This document shows positions 35,481-43,755 of a stretch of 64,000 nt of DNA, piece by piece. The notes under the pieces are model-generated. The model was not told the origin of the DNA and ran no database searches. It was given only the letters and a program-made list of their open reading frames with translations. Positions within the stretch are counted from its first letter, which is position 1, and each line of letters starts with the position of its first letter. Source of the DNA: Ruminiclostridium sp. (GTDB taxonomy: Bacteria > Bacillota > Clostridia > Oscillospirales > Ruminococcaceae); NCBI GenBank assembly GCA_017935365.1, contig JAGBHT010000029.1, forward strand, positions 1 through 64,000. The letters run 5' to 3'. The translations under genes were made by a program, and so were the position numbers.

Positions 35481-35637
35481 TTGACAAATTGGTAAAATTG
35501 CGATATAATAAAGCCATCGTAAGACACATAAATCGGTGCTTACGAGGTTTTAGTTTTTTAGTTGTCTCCTTTCTTTTGTTCTACACATTATACATTATTT
35601 GATTTGAGAGCGTGAATTTGTCACGCTCAATTTTTTT
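35481..35637 (+). ncRNA. Putative small RNA with anti-Shine-Dalgarno segment, with promoter and terminator
   Basis: A consensus promoter (TTGACA 35481-35486, 17 bp, TATAAT 35504-35509) and a strong terminator (35608-35628, GAGCGTGA/TCACGCTC, then seven T) enclose ~120 nt with no credible ORF. The RNA starts near 35516. A 5' stem-loop pairs CGTAAG (35518-35523) with CTTACG (35539-35544), with an extra CAC/GTG pair inside. The middle is unpaired and U-rich and contains TCTCCTTTCT (35565-35574), complementary to AGAAAGGAGA, the ribosome-site type used widely here. It looks like a trans-acting regulatory RNA; the function is inferred. Confidence 0.65.
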
Positions 35638-35730
35638 GCCTTTTTATTCACATTGCGGAAATATTGACGTGCTATCCTAGATAAAAGATATAAATGATAA
35701 CGGGTTTTAGTTAGATTTTTCGCTGAATCT

Positions 35731-35801
35731 GCCGTTTCGCCATCCTGAGCATAGCAATAGCGTTATTAAAGGCGGAACTTGGAGCGCCGCATCGGCGCAG
35801 G
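35731..35801 (+). repeat. 70-bp intergenic repeat, copy A
   Basis: Begins GCCGTTTCGCCATCCTGAGC and contains hairpin GCGCCG-CAT-CGGCGC (35784-35798). Copy B is at 35865. No coding. The stretch 35638-35730 shows nothing recognisable. Confidence 0.75.
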
Positions 35802-35864
35802 TGGAACTGCCAGCGGCGACCCGCCTTAAGATGTAATTGATAAATCTGTATAACGTTTAATCCC

Positions 35865-35934
35865 GCCGTTTCGCTATCCTGAGCATAGCAGTATCGTTAT
35901 TATAGACGGAATTTGCGGTGCCGCATCGGCACCA
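35865..35934 (+). repeat. 70-bp intergenic repeat, copy B
   Basis: Matches copy A over most of its length; its hairpin is GGTGCCG-CAT-CGGCACC (35917-35933), with compensatory changes in the stem and the same CAT loop. Confidence 0.75.
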
Positions 35935-35960
35935 TGAATATTTTGTGAAAAGTATGGAAT

Positions 35961-35988
35961 TTGTGTTCAAAATATGGTATACTATAAT
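35961..35988 (+). promoter_or_regulatory. Probable promoter of the ymfF-ymfH-lgt-folD group
   Basis: TTGTGT (35961-35966) and TATAAT (35983-35988), spacer 16 bp; an overlapping TATACT at 35978-35983 is an alternative -10. Confidence 0.5.
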
Positions 35989-36020
35989 TCAGTGTTTAAA
36001 ACCGAGAAAGGAATGAACAG

Positions 36021-37286
36021 ATGAGTAATATAATCAACCGCAGAAAAATAGCAGACGGCGTGTACTTCAGCAGTATCACCGACAAGCGTTATAAGAAGAA
36101 TTTGATTTCAGTGGCATTTTCAACACAGCTCAGCGAAGAAACGGCAACCGAAAACGTGATAGTTCCTCTCCTGCTTACAAAATGCAATTCAAAGCTTCCT
36201 TCATATAAAGCCTTCAACAATAAGATGTCAAGACTGTATGCCTCTGGAATAGGCGGTACTACAGGCAGACAGTATGATTTGCAGACGATTTCGTTCGGTG
36301 CATACTATCTTGATGATATTTACGCTCTGGCAGGCGAAAAGATGACGGAAATAATGACAGATATTCTTATTGACTGCCTTACATCTCCCGTTACCGAAAA
36401 CGGCGTGTTCACGGCAAAGTTCACCGAGCTTGAAAAGAAGACTGCTATCGATAATATCGAAACCGCTATCAATGATAAGCGTTCTTACGCTATAGAGCGC
36501 GCAATGAAGACCATCTGCAAGGGCGAGCCTGCAAGCGTATGCTCATACGGCACAATAGAAAAGGCACAGCAGATAACACCGGAGAGCGCATATAAGGCTT
36601 ACCGCCGTATGCTTGAAACTATGCCGTGCGAGATAATCTGTACAGGCTGCAGTGACTTTGACGGAGTAGCCGAAAAGTTCGCCGCCACATTTGAAAAGAT
36701 TGGCAGACACGATATTGAAACAACATCTATCAATATAAGCCCGATCAAAGAAAAGACAGAAGAAGTAACCGAACGCCTTACCGTAAACCAGAGCAAGCTT
36801 GTCCTCGGCTTCAAGTCACATTCCGATGATGATGCCGCACTTGTTCTTTTACAGAAGATCTTCGGCGGTACAACTTCATCAAAGCTGTTCCAGAACGTAA
36901 GAGAAAAAATGTCGCTGTGCTATTACTGCTCAGCCGCTAGAAACGACCTCAAGGGCATTATGCTTGTCAACAGCGGTGTTGAAAACGAGAATATCGAAAA
37001 GACGAAGAACGCCGTTATAGATCAGCTTGAAGAGATCAAGAACGGCAACTTTACCGACGAGGATATCAACTTTGCCGAAATGGCTATAAAGAACGATTTC
37101 AAGAGCGTTGCGGACAGCGCAGGAAACGTCAGCAACTGGTACTTTGACTGTATCAGAAAGAATGATATCGTTACTCCCGAAGAGAAGCTTGAACGTTATC
37201 TCGGCGTTTCAAAAGAGCGCATAATCGCCGCCGCAGAATCTATGGTGCTTGACAGCGTTTATGTACTCACAGGCAACGAGAATTAA
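36021..37286 (+). CDS. YmfF-like M16-family protein lacking the zinc motif
   Basis: 421 residues with the M16 peptidase fold (two homologous halves; AFSTQLSEETATENVIVPLLLTKCNSKLPSYKAFNNKMSRLYAS) but no HxxEH, so it is not expected to cut peptides alone. In Firmicutes it pairs with the catalytic YmfH-type subunit encoded next. GAAAGGA precedes the ATG. The pair may form a heterodimeric peptidase; substrates are unknown. Confidence 0.9.
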   Translation: MSNIINRRKIADGVYFSSITDKRYKKNLISVAFSTQLSEETATENVIVPLLLTKCNSKLPSYKAFNNKMSRLYASGIGGTTGRQYDLQTISFGAYYLDDIYALAGEKMTEIMTDILIDCLTSPVTENGVFTAKFTELEKKTAIDNIETAINDKRSYAIERAMKTICKGEPASVCSYGTIEKAQQITPESAYKAYRRMLETMPCEIICTGCSDFDGVAEKFAATFEKIGRHDIETTSINISPIKEKTEEVTERLTVNQSKLVLGFKSHSDDDAALVLLQKIFGGTTSSKLFQNVREKMSLCYYCSAARNDLKGIMLVNSGVENENIEKTKNAVIDQLEEIKNGNFTDEDINFAEMAIKNDFKSVADSAGNVSNWYFDCIRKNDIVTPEEKLERYLGVSKERIIAAAESMVLDSVYVLTGNEN

Positions 37287-37303
37287 GGAAAGGAGCTGTC
37301 ATA

Positions 37304-38572
37304 ATGGAGAAGATCACAAACGCACGAATCAAAGAAGAATATCTCAGAATAAAGCATAAGAGCGGTGCTACTATCCTTTTATACCCGATGAAGGGCTATT
37401 CGACAGCATATGCGCTGTTTGGCACAAAGTACGGCTCGGTCGATACAACATTCAAGACAGATGAAGATCCCGATTTTGTTACTGTTCCCGAAGGTATAGC
37501 ACACTATCTCGAACACAAGCTGTTTGAAAATGACGAGTGTGACGCGTTTGACCTTTATGCAAAGACAGGAGCAAACGCGAACGCATATACAAGCTTTGAC
37601 AAGACAGCATACCTTTTCAGCTGTTCGCAGAAGTTTGAGGAAAATCTGCGTATACTGCTCGGTTTTGTTCAGGAACCTTATTTCACCGACGCAACAGTTG
37701 CCAAGGAACAGGGAATTATCGGACAGGAAATCAGAATGTACGAGGACGATCCCGGCTGGAGAGTATTTTTCAACTGCTTACAGGCAATGTACGAAAAGAA
37801 CCCCGTAAGAATAGATATCGCAGGTACAATTGAGAGTATAGCAAAGATAGACAAGGATCTGCTTTACCGTTGCTACAACACTTTCTATAACCTTAATAAT
37901 ATGGTTATCGCCATTGCAGGTAATTTCGACGTTGACAAGACGCTTGAAATTTGTGATGAATTGCTGAAGCCTTCAAAGGATCACGGACTTCAGGTTATCG
38001 TTCCCGAAGAACCCGTTACAGTACACGAAAAGAGAAATGTTCAGAAGCTGTCGTGCGCTATCCCACTGTTCAATATCGGCTGGAAGTTCCCACCGTACGA
38101 AGGAAAGGAACAGCATAAGAATTATATAATCTACAATATCCTTATGGAGCTTTGCCTCGGAAAGACCTCAGATTTCTATAACAGAATGTATGAAAGCGGA
38201 CTGCTGAACGACGCATTCAATGTAGGCGTATTCTGCGGAAGAGGATTTTTCAGCGTAATCGCCGACGGCGAATCTACAGATCCGGATAAGGTTCTTGCAG
38301 AGATAGAAAAAGAGCTTCATCGCCTCAGAGAAGAGGGTCTTGACGAAGAAGAATTCATCACTATCCGTAACAAGACATACGGTGAACTTGCGGCAGGTTT
38401 CAACAATGTTGAATCGGTTGCAAATGCAATGCTTTCCAATGAGATAAACGGCGTAGGAATATACGACGGTATAGAAATAACGGCAAATACCACATTTGCC
38501 GACATAAAATCGGCGCTTGACAGCCTGGATATCGAGAATAATTCAATATCCATAATCGAGCCTGCCGATTGA
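37304..38572 (+). CDS. YmfH-like M16-family zinc metallopeptidase
   Basis: 422 residues. The inverted zinc motif HYLEH (GIAHYLEHKLFE, about residue 68) and the third ligand in QEIRMYEDD are intact; this is the catalytic partner of the preceding inactive subunit. AGGAG before the ATG, 17-bp gap. Similar pairs process peptides such as subtilosin-type precursors in other Firmicutes, but no bacteriocin gene is visible here. Confidence 0.93.
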   Translation: MEKITNARIKEEYLRIKHKSGATILLYPMKGYSTAYALFGTKYGSVDTTFKTDEDPDFVTVPEGIAHYLEHKLFENDECDAFDLYAKTGANANAYTSFDKTAYLFSCSQKFEENLRILLGFVQEPYFTDATVAKEQGIIGQEIRMYEDDPGWRVFFNCLQAMYEKNPVRIDIAGTIESIAKIDKDLLYRCYNTFYNLNNMVIAIAGNFDVDKTLEICDELLKPSKDHGLQVIVPEEPVTVHEKRNVQKLSCAIPLFNIGWKFPPYEGKEQHKNYIIYNILMELCLGKTSDFYNRMYESGLLNDAFNVGVFCGRGFFSVIADGESTDPDKVLAEIEKELHRLREEGLDEEEFITIRNKTYGELAAGFNNVESVANAMLSNEINGVGIYDGIEITANTTFADIKSALDSLDIENNSISIIEPAD

Positions 38573-38593
38573 ATATAAGTGAGGAATATTAAC

Positions 38594-39748
38594 ATGAGCG
38601 GTTTATTAAACATTATGACCGAGGCAGTGAACGAAGTGCCGAGAATTGAATTTCCCAATCTGTTCGATAAGTCGATTATCGTAAACAGAGTAGCATTCAA
38701 TCTTTTCGGCGTTGATATCTACTGGTACGGCGTTATCATAGCAATAGGTGTGATCTTTGCATTTATCTATGCAATGCACAAGTGCAAACAGTTCGGACTT
38801 ATCCCCGACCACGTTTTCGACGTAGCCTTTGTAGCTATAATTTTCGGATTTATCGGCGCAAGAGCCTACTACTGTATTTTCATTGATACCGATATAAATT
38901 TCTTTGACCTGCGTCACGGAGGACTTGCGATATACGGCGGTATTATTGCGGCGGCGATTGCGGCGGCGATTACCTGCGTTATCCATAAGGTAAACCTTCC
39001 CGCAATGTTCGATGTCGGCGGTCTCGGACTTCTTATAGGTCAGTGCATAGGCAGATGGGGCAACTTTGTAAACCAGGAAGCTTACGGCGCTCCTACAGCT
39101 GGTTCACTGCCGTGGGGTATGACAGGTACAACTATTATAAATGACCCAGTTGTAATAGCAAAGCAGGCGGAGCTTGACGCGGCAGGCAACGGACTGTTCG
39201 CACTCGTTCACCCTTGCTTCCTTTATGAAAGCTTATGGTGCCTTATCGGATTTATTGCACTCCATTTCTATTCAAAGAAGCTGAAGACCTTTGACGGCGA
39301 GATCTTCCTGCTGTATATAACATGGTACGGCTTAGGACGTTTCTGGATCGAGGCTCTGCGTACAGACAGCCTGTTCATAGGTCCTTTCAAGGTATCTCAG
39401 ATAGTTGCGGGCGTGTGCGTTGTTGTCGGTCTTGTATCGTTTATTCTCTGCAAGATTTTCAAGACGAAGAAACGCAGCTATGTGATGTATAAGGACAGTG
39501 AAGTCTGCAAGGAAAAGAACGAGGCTTATTATACACGTCAGAAAATGCTTGAGGAAAAGGCTAAGGCGAAGAAGGCTATGAAGCAGGCAGGCGAAGCCGC
39601 TCCGAGCATAATCGTCAGCGACGATGAAGATTCTGAGAAGGAAGAAAAGCCTGTTGAAACCGAAAAAACGGAAGATAAGGCTGAAACATCGGAAGAAAAC
39701 AACGAAGAAGAAAAATCTGAAACCCCTGAAAAAACGGAGGAAGAATAA
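38594..39748 (+). CDS. lgt: Prolipoprotein diacylglyceryl transferase with long acidic C-tail
   Basis: 384 residues from ATG 38594 (GAGG 9 nt upstream). Seven membrane segments; HGGLAIYGG and GRWGNFVNQEAYG hold the catalytic and phosphatidylglycerol-binding residues. Transfers diacylglycerol to the lipobox Cys of prolipoproteins, such as the binding proteins in this window. After the last membrane segment there is a ~80-residue Lys/Glu-rich tail not needed for the reaction. The stop overlaps the folD ATG (TAATG). Confidence 0.95.
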   Translation: MSGLLNIMTEAVNEVPRIEFPNLFDKSIIVNRVAFNLFGVDIYWYGVIIAIGVIFAFIYAMHKCKQFGLIPDHVFDVAFVAIIFGFIGARAYYCIFIDTDINFFDLRHGGLAIYGGIIAAAIAAAITCVIHKVNLPAMFDVGGLGLLIGQCIGRWGNFVNQEAYGAPTAGSLPWGMTGTTIINDPVVIAKQAELDAAGNGLFALVHPCFLYESLWCLIGFIALHFYSKKLKTFDGEIFLLYITWYGLGRFWIEALRTDSLFIGPFKVSQIVAGVCVVVGLVSFILCKIFKTKKRSYVMYKDSEVCKEKNEAYYTRQKMLEEKAKAKKAMKQAGEAAPSIIVSDDEDSEKEEKPVETEKTEDKAETSEENNEEEKSETPEKTEEE

Positions 39749-40587
39749 TGAATCTTATAGACGGAAAAGCAGTATCTGCAAAGGTAAAAGAGCAGATACG
39801 TGCCGAGATAGAGCGTGACAAGCTCGATATAGGTCTTGCTGTAATAATAGTAGGCAACAATCAGGCGAGCCGTGTTTATGTAAACAATAAAAAGAAGGCT
39901 TGCGAGGTATGCGGAATAAAATCTTATGAATATGCTCTGCCTGAAGATACAACACAGGACGAGCTGATGGAACTTATCGATACGCTCAACAAGGACGATA
40001 AGGTAAACGGTATACTCTGTCAGTTACCACTGCCGAAGCACCTTGACGAAGAAAAGGTTATCGAGGCTATTTCGCCGCTCAAGGATGTTGACGCATTCAA
40101 CGCTGTTAATGTCGGCAAGATAATGATAGGCAATTATGCGTTCCTGCCTTGCACACCGGCAGGTGTTATGGAGCTTATCCACAGCACAGGCGTATCTGTT
40201 GAGGGCAAGGAATGTGTTGTCATCGGCAGATCGAATATAGTAGGAAAGCCTATGGCTATGCTTTTACTTCATGAGAATGCAACCGTTACCGTATGCCATT
40301 CAAGAACCAAGGATCTGGCAGAAGTCTGCCGCAGAGCGGATATTTTAGTCAGCGCAGTTGGCAGGGCGGATTTTGTTACAGCCGATATGGTAAAGGACGG
40401 CGCAGTGGTTATTGATGTCGGAATGAACAGAAACGCAGAAAACAAGCTCTGCGGCGATGTAAAGTTCGATGAAGTAGCTCCCAAGTGCTCATACATAACG
40501 CCTGTTCCCGGCGGCGTAGGACCTATGACGATAGCAATGCTGATGAAGAATACTCTTATGGCAAAGCACATACAGGCAAAAGCATGA
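39748..40587 (+). CDS. folD: Bifunctional methylenetetrahydrofolate dehydrogenase/cyclohydrolase
   Basis: 279 residues, typical length. VGNNQASRVYVNNKKKACEVCGI with the catalytic Lys, VNGILCQLPLPKHL and PVPGGVGPMTIAMLMKNT are FolD signatures. Interconverts methylene-, methenyl- and formyl-tetrahydrofolate. Translationally coupled to lgt upstream and to a small membrane protein downstream (ATGA). Confidence 0.97.
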   Translation: MNLIDGKAVSAKVKEQIRAEIERDKLDIGLAVIIVGNNQASRVYVNNKKKACEVCGIKSYEYALPEDTTQDELMELIDTLNKDDKVNGILCQLPLPKHLDEEKVIEAISPLKDVDAFNAVNVGKIMIGNYAFLPCTPAGVMELIHSTGVSVEGKECVVIGRSNIVGKPMAMLLLHENATVTVCHSRTKDLAEVCRRADILVSAVGRADFVTADMVKDGAVVIDVGMNRNAENKLCGDVKFDEVAPKCSYITPVPGGVGPMTIAMLMKNTLMAKHIQAKA

Positions 40588-40787
40588 ATAAGCAGGTAAA
40601 AAATCCGTTCAAAAAAGCAGGGCAGGGCGGCAACAAACGTTTTCTTATAAATGCCGCTATACTTGCCGCAGGCTGTCTGCTTGTTATATTCAGAATGCAG
40701 ACGTGGGGACCGGCACAGGTGATAGTTCTTGTGATGTTTGCGGCACTCGCCGCATTCCAGGTGGTGCTTTATTTTAAATTGAAATAA
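40584..40787 (+). CDS. Small membrane protein of unknown function
   Basis: 67 residues with a basic N-terminus (MNKQVKNPFKKAGQGGNKR) and two membrane segments. The ATG overlaps the folD stop as ATGA, so coupling to folD fixes the start. No family recognised. Confidence 0.65.
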   Translation: MNKQVKNPFKKAGQGGNKRFLINAAILAAGCLLVIFRMQTWGPAQVIVLVMFAALAAFQVVLYFKLK

Positions 40788-40800
40788 CTTCAACTTTGCT

Positions 40801-40895
40801 AAAAATGGGGTTTGGGGCGTAGCCCCAAGCGGGGTGAGGGCGGCAGCCCCACGTTCAGTCCCTTCCCAATGGGAAGGGGTTTGGGGATAGGGATT
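40801..40895 (+). repeat. GC-rich palindromic repeat, copy 3
   Basis: Same orientation as copy 2 and nearly identical over ~95 bp, from AAAAATGGGG to GGGGATAGGGATT. The right flank is less conserved, and no duplicated hairpin is present around it. It begins 13 bp after the small membrane protein gene. Nothing else is seen in 40896-41005. Confidence 0.85.
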
Positions 40896-41005
40896 GAGAT
40901 TATGAACTATTTTTCAAAAAGGAATTCCTCAAAAATTTGTTATATACAAAAATGACTTATGCTTTGTCAGCCCCGCAAAAAATACAGAAATTTAATAAAC
41001 TCCTA

Positions 41006-41158
41006 TTGACAAACTTATCATAATGTGTTATGATTATAGTACCTCATTAGGGGTTTATTTTTTTGTGCCTTTTTTAAGTCACAATAAACCCTTGCCGAAG
41101 AAAAAGTCCGAGGCAGCGAGGGAGGCTAAAGCCCATGAGGGCAAAAAAATAGGAGGTG
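41006..41158 (+). promoter_or_regulatory. Promoter and structured leader of the rpmG-secE-nusG-rplKA operon
   Basis: TTGACA (41006-41011) and TATGAT (41029-41034), spacer 17 bp. The ~125-nt leader has a long-range stem (GGGTTTATT 41051-41059 with AATAAACCC 41093-41101) and a small GCCC-ATGA-GGGC hairpin (41131-41142) before the ribosome site AGGAGG. No ORF; could host regulation, which I cannot identify. Confidence 0.65.
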
Positions 41159-41164
41159 CCGAAA

Positions 41165-41314
41165 GTGAGAGTTAAAATTACCCTTGCGTGTACTGAGTGC
41201 AAACAGCGCAACTACAACACCAAGAAGAACAAGAAGAACGATCCTGACAGAATTGAAATGAACAAGTACTGCAGGTTCTGCAAGAAGCATACTCCACACA
41301 AGGAAACTAAGTAA
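41165..41314 (+). CDS. rpmG: 50S ribosomal protein bL33
   Basis: 49 residues, starting with GTG 6-8 nt after AGGAGGTG. Protein [17 protein letters not shown]...[14 protein letters not shown] has CTEC and CRFC, the zinc-binding C+ form. Its place directly before secE and nusG is the classic Firmicute order. Confidence 0.95.
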   Translation: MRVKITLACTECKQRNYNTKKNKKNDPDRIEMNKYCRFCKKHTPHKETK

Positions 41315-41325
41315 GGAGGTTTATG

Positions 41326-41616
41326 ATGGCTAAAGATGCAAGCTTGACTAAAGAAGCGGCGAAAGCGAAAAAGGCCAATGAAAAGAACAGTAAAAAAGCT
41401 GCTCTTGCCAAGAAGCCTAAGAAATCCATCGTAAAGTACTTCAAGGATTTAAAGTCCGAGTTCAAAAAGGTTGTGTGGCCAAGCAAGAAGACAGTATTCA
41501 ACAACACCGTTGTTGTACTGGTAACCCTGATAGTATCAGGTATCTGTGTTTGGGGTCTTGACACTCTGTTCGCTACTCTGTTAAGATTAGCGCTCAATAT
41601 GAGTGCCGCAGGCTAA
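41326..41616 (+). CDS. secE: Preprotein translocase subunit SecE
   Basis: 96 residues. Lys/Ala-rich cytoplasmic N-terminus, the conserved FKDLKSEFKKVVWPSKKTV amphipathic helix and a single C-terminal membrane segment. Of two consecutive ATG codons (41323 and 41326) the second is better spaced from AAGGAGG. Confidence 0.95.
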   Translation: MAKDASLTKEAAKAKKANEKNSKKAALAKKPKKSIVKYFKDLKSEFKKVVWPSKKTVFNNTVVVLVTLIVSGICVWGLDTLFATLLRLALNMSAAG

Positions 41617-41644
41617 GTATTATTCAAGTAGGAGGGACTAAGGA

Positions 41645-42166
41645 ATGTCTGAGGCAAAATGGTATATTCTCCATACCTATTCCGGTTATGAAAACAAGGT
41701 AGCCAACAACATAATGAAGATTGTTGACAACAATAACCTGCACCATTTAATCGAAGAAGTTATGGTTCCTACCGAAACAGTGGTTGAGGAACACGACGGC
41801 AAGACGAAAACTTATGAGAGCAAGCTGTTCCCGAGTTACGTTTACGTTAAGATGGTACTGACTGATGAGTCATGGTACATCTGCCGTAACACGAGAGGCT
41901 GCACAGGTTTCGTAGGTCCGGGATCAAAGCCCATACCGCTGACAGACGAAGAGGTAAAGAACCTCGGCGTTACGACAAAGGTCGCAGAGATTTCATTTGC
42001 AGTCGGTGATACTATCAAAATCACATCAGGTTCTCTTGAAGGCTTTGAAGGAACAGTTGATTCCATCGACGAAGAGAACGGTACTGCTCAGGTTACGGTT
42101 TCCATGTTCGGAAGACCTACACCCGCAACGGTTGAGATATCCGCTGTGCAGAAAGTTGAAATTTAA
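41645..42166 (+). CDS. nusG: Transcription termination/antitermination protein NusG
   Basis: 173 residues: NGN domain (WYILHTYSGYENKVA...PSYVYVKMVLTDESWY) and C-terminal KOW (FAVGDTIKITSGSLEGFEGTV). Full length, in standard position between secE and rplK. Confidence 0.97.
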   Translation: MSEAKWYILHTYSGYENKVANNIMKIVDNNNLHHLIEEVMVPTETVVEEHDGKTKTYESKLFPSYVYVKMVLTDESWYICRNTRGCTGFVGPGSKPIPLTDEEVKNLGVTTKVAEISFAVGDTIKITSGSLEGFEGTVDSIDEENGTAQVTVSMFGRPTPATVEISAVQKVEI

Positions 42167-42197
42167 GTTCTAATTGTTATTTTGGAGGTTGAGTAAA

Positions 42198-42623
42198 ATG
42201 GCTCAGAAGGTTACAGGATTTATAAAATTACAAATTCCTGCTGGCAAAGCAACACCAGCTCCCCCGGTTGGTCCTGCATTAGGTCAGCACGGTGTAAACA
42301 TTATGGCGTTCACAAAGGAATTCAATGAGCGCACAAAGAATGACGCAGGTCTTATTATCCCTGTTGTTATCACAGTTTATGCTGACAGAAGCTTTTCATT
42401 TATTACAAAGACTCCGCCTGCTGCCGTTCTTATCAAGAAGGCTTGCGGAATTGAAACAGCATCAGGCACACCCAACAAGACAAAGGTTGCCAAGATCACT
42501 AAGGCTCAGGTTCAGCAGATCGCTGAAACAAAGATGCGTGACTTAAATGCAGGTTCTATCGAAGCTGCTATGTCTATGATCGCCGGCACTGCTCGTTCAA
42601 TGGGTATTGAAGTAGTTGACTAA
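42198..42623 (+). CDS. rplK: 50S ribosomal protein uL11
   Basis: 141 residues from ATG 42198 (GGAGG upstream). [35 protein letters not shown] is the uL11 N-terminus; the C-terminal rRNA-binding domain is complete. Forms the GTPase stalk base. Confidence 0.98.
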   Translation: MAQKVTGFIKLQIPAGKATPAPPVGPALGQHGVNIMAFTKEFNERTKNDAGLIIPVVITVYADRSFSFITKTPPAAVLIKKACGIETASGTPNKTKVAKITKAQVQQIAETKMRDLNAGSIEAAMSMIAGTARSMGIEVVD

Positions 42624-42672
42624 TTAAGACGGTGGGAGGATAATTTCCGTTATACCACAAGGAGGATAATGA

Positions 42673-43365
42673 ATGAAACAAGGTAAGAAATACGTTGACA
42701 GCGTAAAGCTGATCGACAGCACTAAAGCATACGATTCAAGCGAAGCTCTCGACTTAGTTTGCCAGACTGCAAAGGCTAAGTTCGATGAAACAGTTGAGCT
42801 TCACGTTAGACTCGGTGTTGACTCACGTCACGCTGATCAGCAGGTAAGAGGCGCAGTTGTACTGCCCAACGGTACAGGTAAGACTGTTCGCACACTGGTA
42901 TTCGCTAAGGGCGATAAGATCCAGGCTGCTATCGACGCAGGTTCTGATTTCGTTGCTGACGATGATACAGTTAAGAAGATCAACGACGGTTGGATGGACT
43001 TCGACGTTGTAATCGCAACTCCCGATATGATGGGTGTTGTAGGACGTTTAGGTAAGGTTCTCGGTCCCCGTGGTCTTATGCCTAACCCCAAGGCTGGTAC
43101 AGTTACTCCTGATGTTGCTAAGGCAATTTCAGAAGCTAAGGCTGGTAAGATCGAATACCGTCTTGACAAGTCCAACATAATCCACTGCCCCATAGGCAAG
43201 GCATCATTCGGTAAGGAGAAGCTCGAACAGAACTTCAACACACTGATGGACGCTATAGTTAAGGCTAAGCCCGCTGCTGCAAAGGGTGCATATCTGAAGA
43301 GCTGCACAGTTTCTTCAACAATGGGTCCCGGCATCAAGGTAAGCACAGCTAAGTACGGTGTTTAA
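42673..43365 (+). CDS. rplA: 50S ribosomal protein uL1
   Basis: 230 residues, complete. [24 protein letters not shown] and [26 protein letters not shown] are uL1 signatures. AAGGAGG before the ATG. Last gene of this operon: a terminator follows at once, so rplJ and rplL are not linked here. Confidence 0.98.
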   Translation: MKQGKKYVDSVKLIDSTKAYDSSEALDLVCQTAKAKFDETVELHVRLGVDSRHADQQVRGAVVLPNGTGKTVRTLVFAKGDKIQAAIDAGSDFVADDDTVKKINDGWMDFDVVIATPDMMGVVGRLGKVLGPRGLMPNPKAGTVTPDVAKAISEAKAGKIEYRLDKSNIIHCPIGKASFGKEKLEQNFNTLMDAIVKAKPAAAKGAYLKSCTVSSTMGPGIKVSTAKYGV

Positions 43366-43400
43366 TTAACACGATTACGACTAACGATACAACACAAGTA

Positions 43401-43428
43401 AAGCCGATGAGAGATCATCGGCTTTTTT
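43401..43428 (+). terminator. Terminator of the rpmG-rplA operon
   Basis: Stem AAGCCGATGA/TCATCGGCTT (43401-43410 and 43415-43424), then TTTT. Between this and 43517 nothing is recognisable. Confidence 0.9.
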
Positions 43429-43517
43429 GTGTTATTATAATCATTTGTATCGGCTGTTGCATGGTAATGATATTACCGCATACCCGTATCTGCATTCTCT
43501 TGACCGCATATAATTAC

Positions 43518-43544
43518 AGCCCCGTGCATTCATTGCACGGGGCT
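43518..43544. repeat. Hairpin, distal duplicate flanking repeat copy 4
   Basis: Perfect 11-bp stem AGCCCCGTGCA with loop TTCAT. The core of 21 bp (CCCGTGCA-TTCAT-TGCACGGG) recurs identically at 43720-43740. Confidence 0.85.
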
Positions 43545-43717
43545 CAGTTTGTAGAAAAAGTCTGTTTTTAAAAAAGTGCTTGTTCACAATCCCTATCCCC
43601 AAACCCATTTCCCCGGGAAAGGGGCTATTTTGCTGGGGCTACCGCCCCTAGTCCCTGTCGTGGACTTCGCCCCTGCGATCCCGTTTTAAAATTTTAAAGA
43701 GGTTTTCGACAGTCTGA
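43545..43717 (-). repeat. GC-rich palindromic repeat, copy 4, with flanks
   Basis: Core 43588-43687 in the opposite orientation to copy 2. In that orientation it begins CAGACTGTCGA (43714-43704) and ends AAAACAGACTTTTTCTAC, matching the flanks of copy 2. More diverged inside (CCCCTGCGATCCCG in place of CCCCAAACCCCA). No ORF. Confidence 0.8.
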
Positions 43718-43742
43718 GTCCCGTGCATTCATTGCACGGGCT
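43718..43742 (-). terminator. Probable terminator of the DinB-like gene, proximal duplicate hairpin
   Basis: Hairpin CCCGTGCA-TTCAT-TGCACGGG, 14 bp downstream of the minus-strand DinB-like gene. The T run is missing because repeat sequence follows directly. Confidence 0.6.
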
Positions 43743-43755
43743 TTGTGATAAGCTG

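Noticed and set aside
35363..35602. 79-codon open frame in the intergenic region before the peptidase pair
   Set aside because: It runs through a consensus promoter and most of the putative sRNA, has no ribosome site and encodes a sequence with no protein-like pattern.
36021..38572. Peptidase pair as part of a bacteriocin maturation cluster
   Set aside because: No precursor peptide, radical SAM or immunity gene lies nearby; the ymfF-ymfH pair is a common stand-alone Firmicute set.
40485..40583. 33-codon N-terminal extension of the small membrane protein after folD
   Set aside because: It lies within folD in another frame; the ATG at 40584 overlapping the folD stop gives a normal membrane protein.
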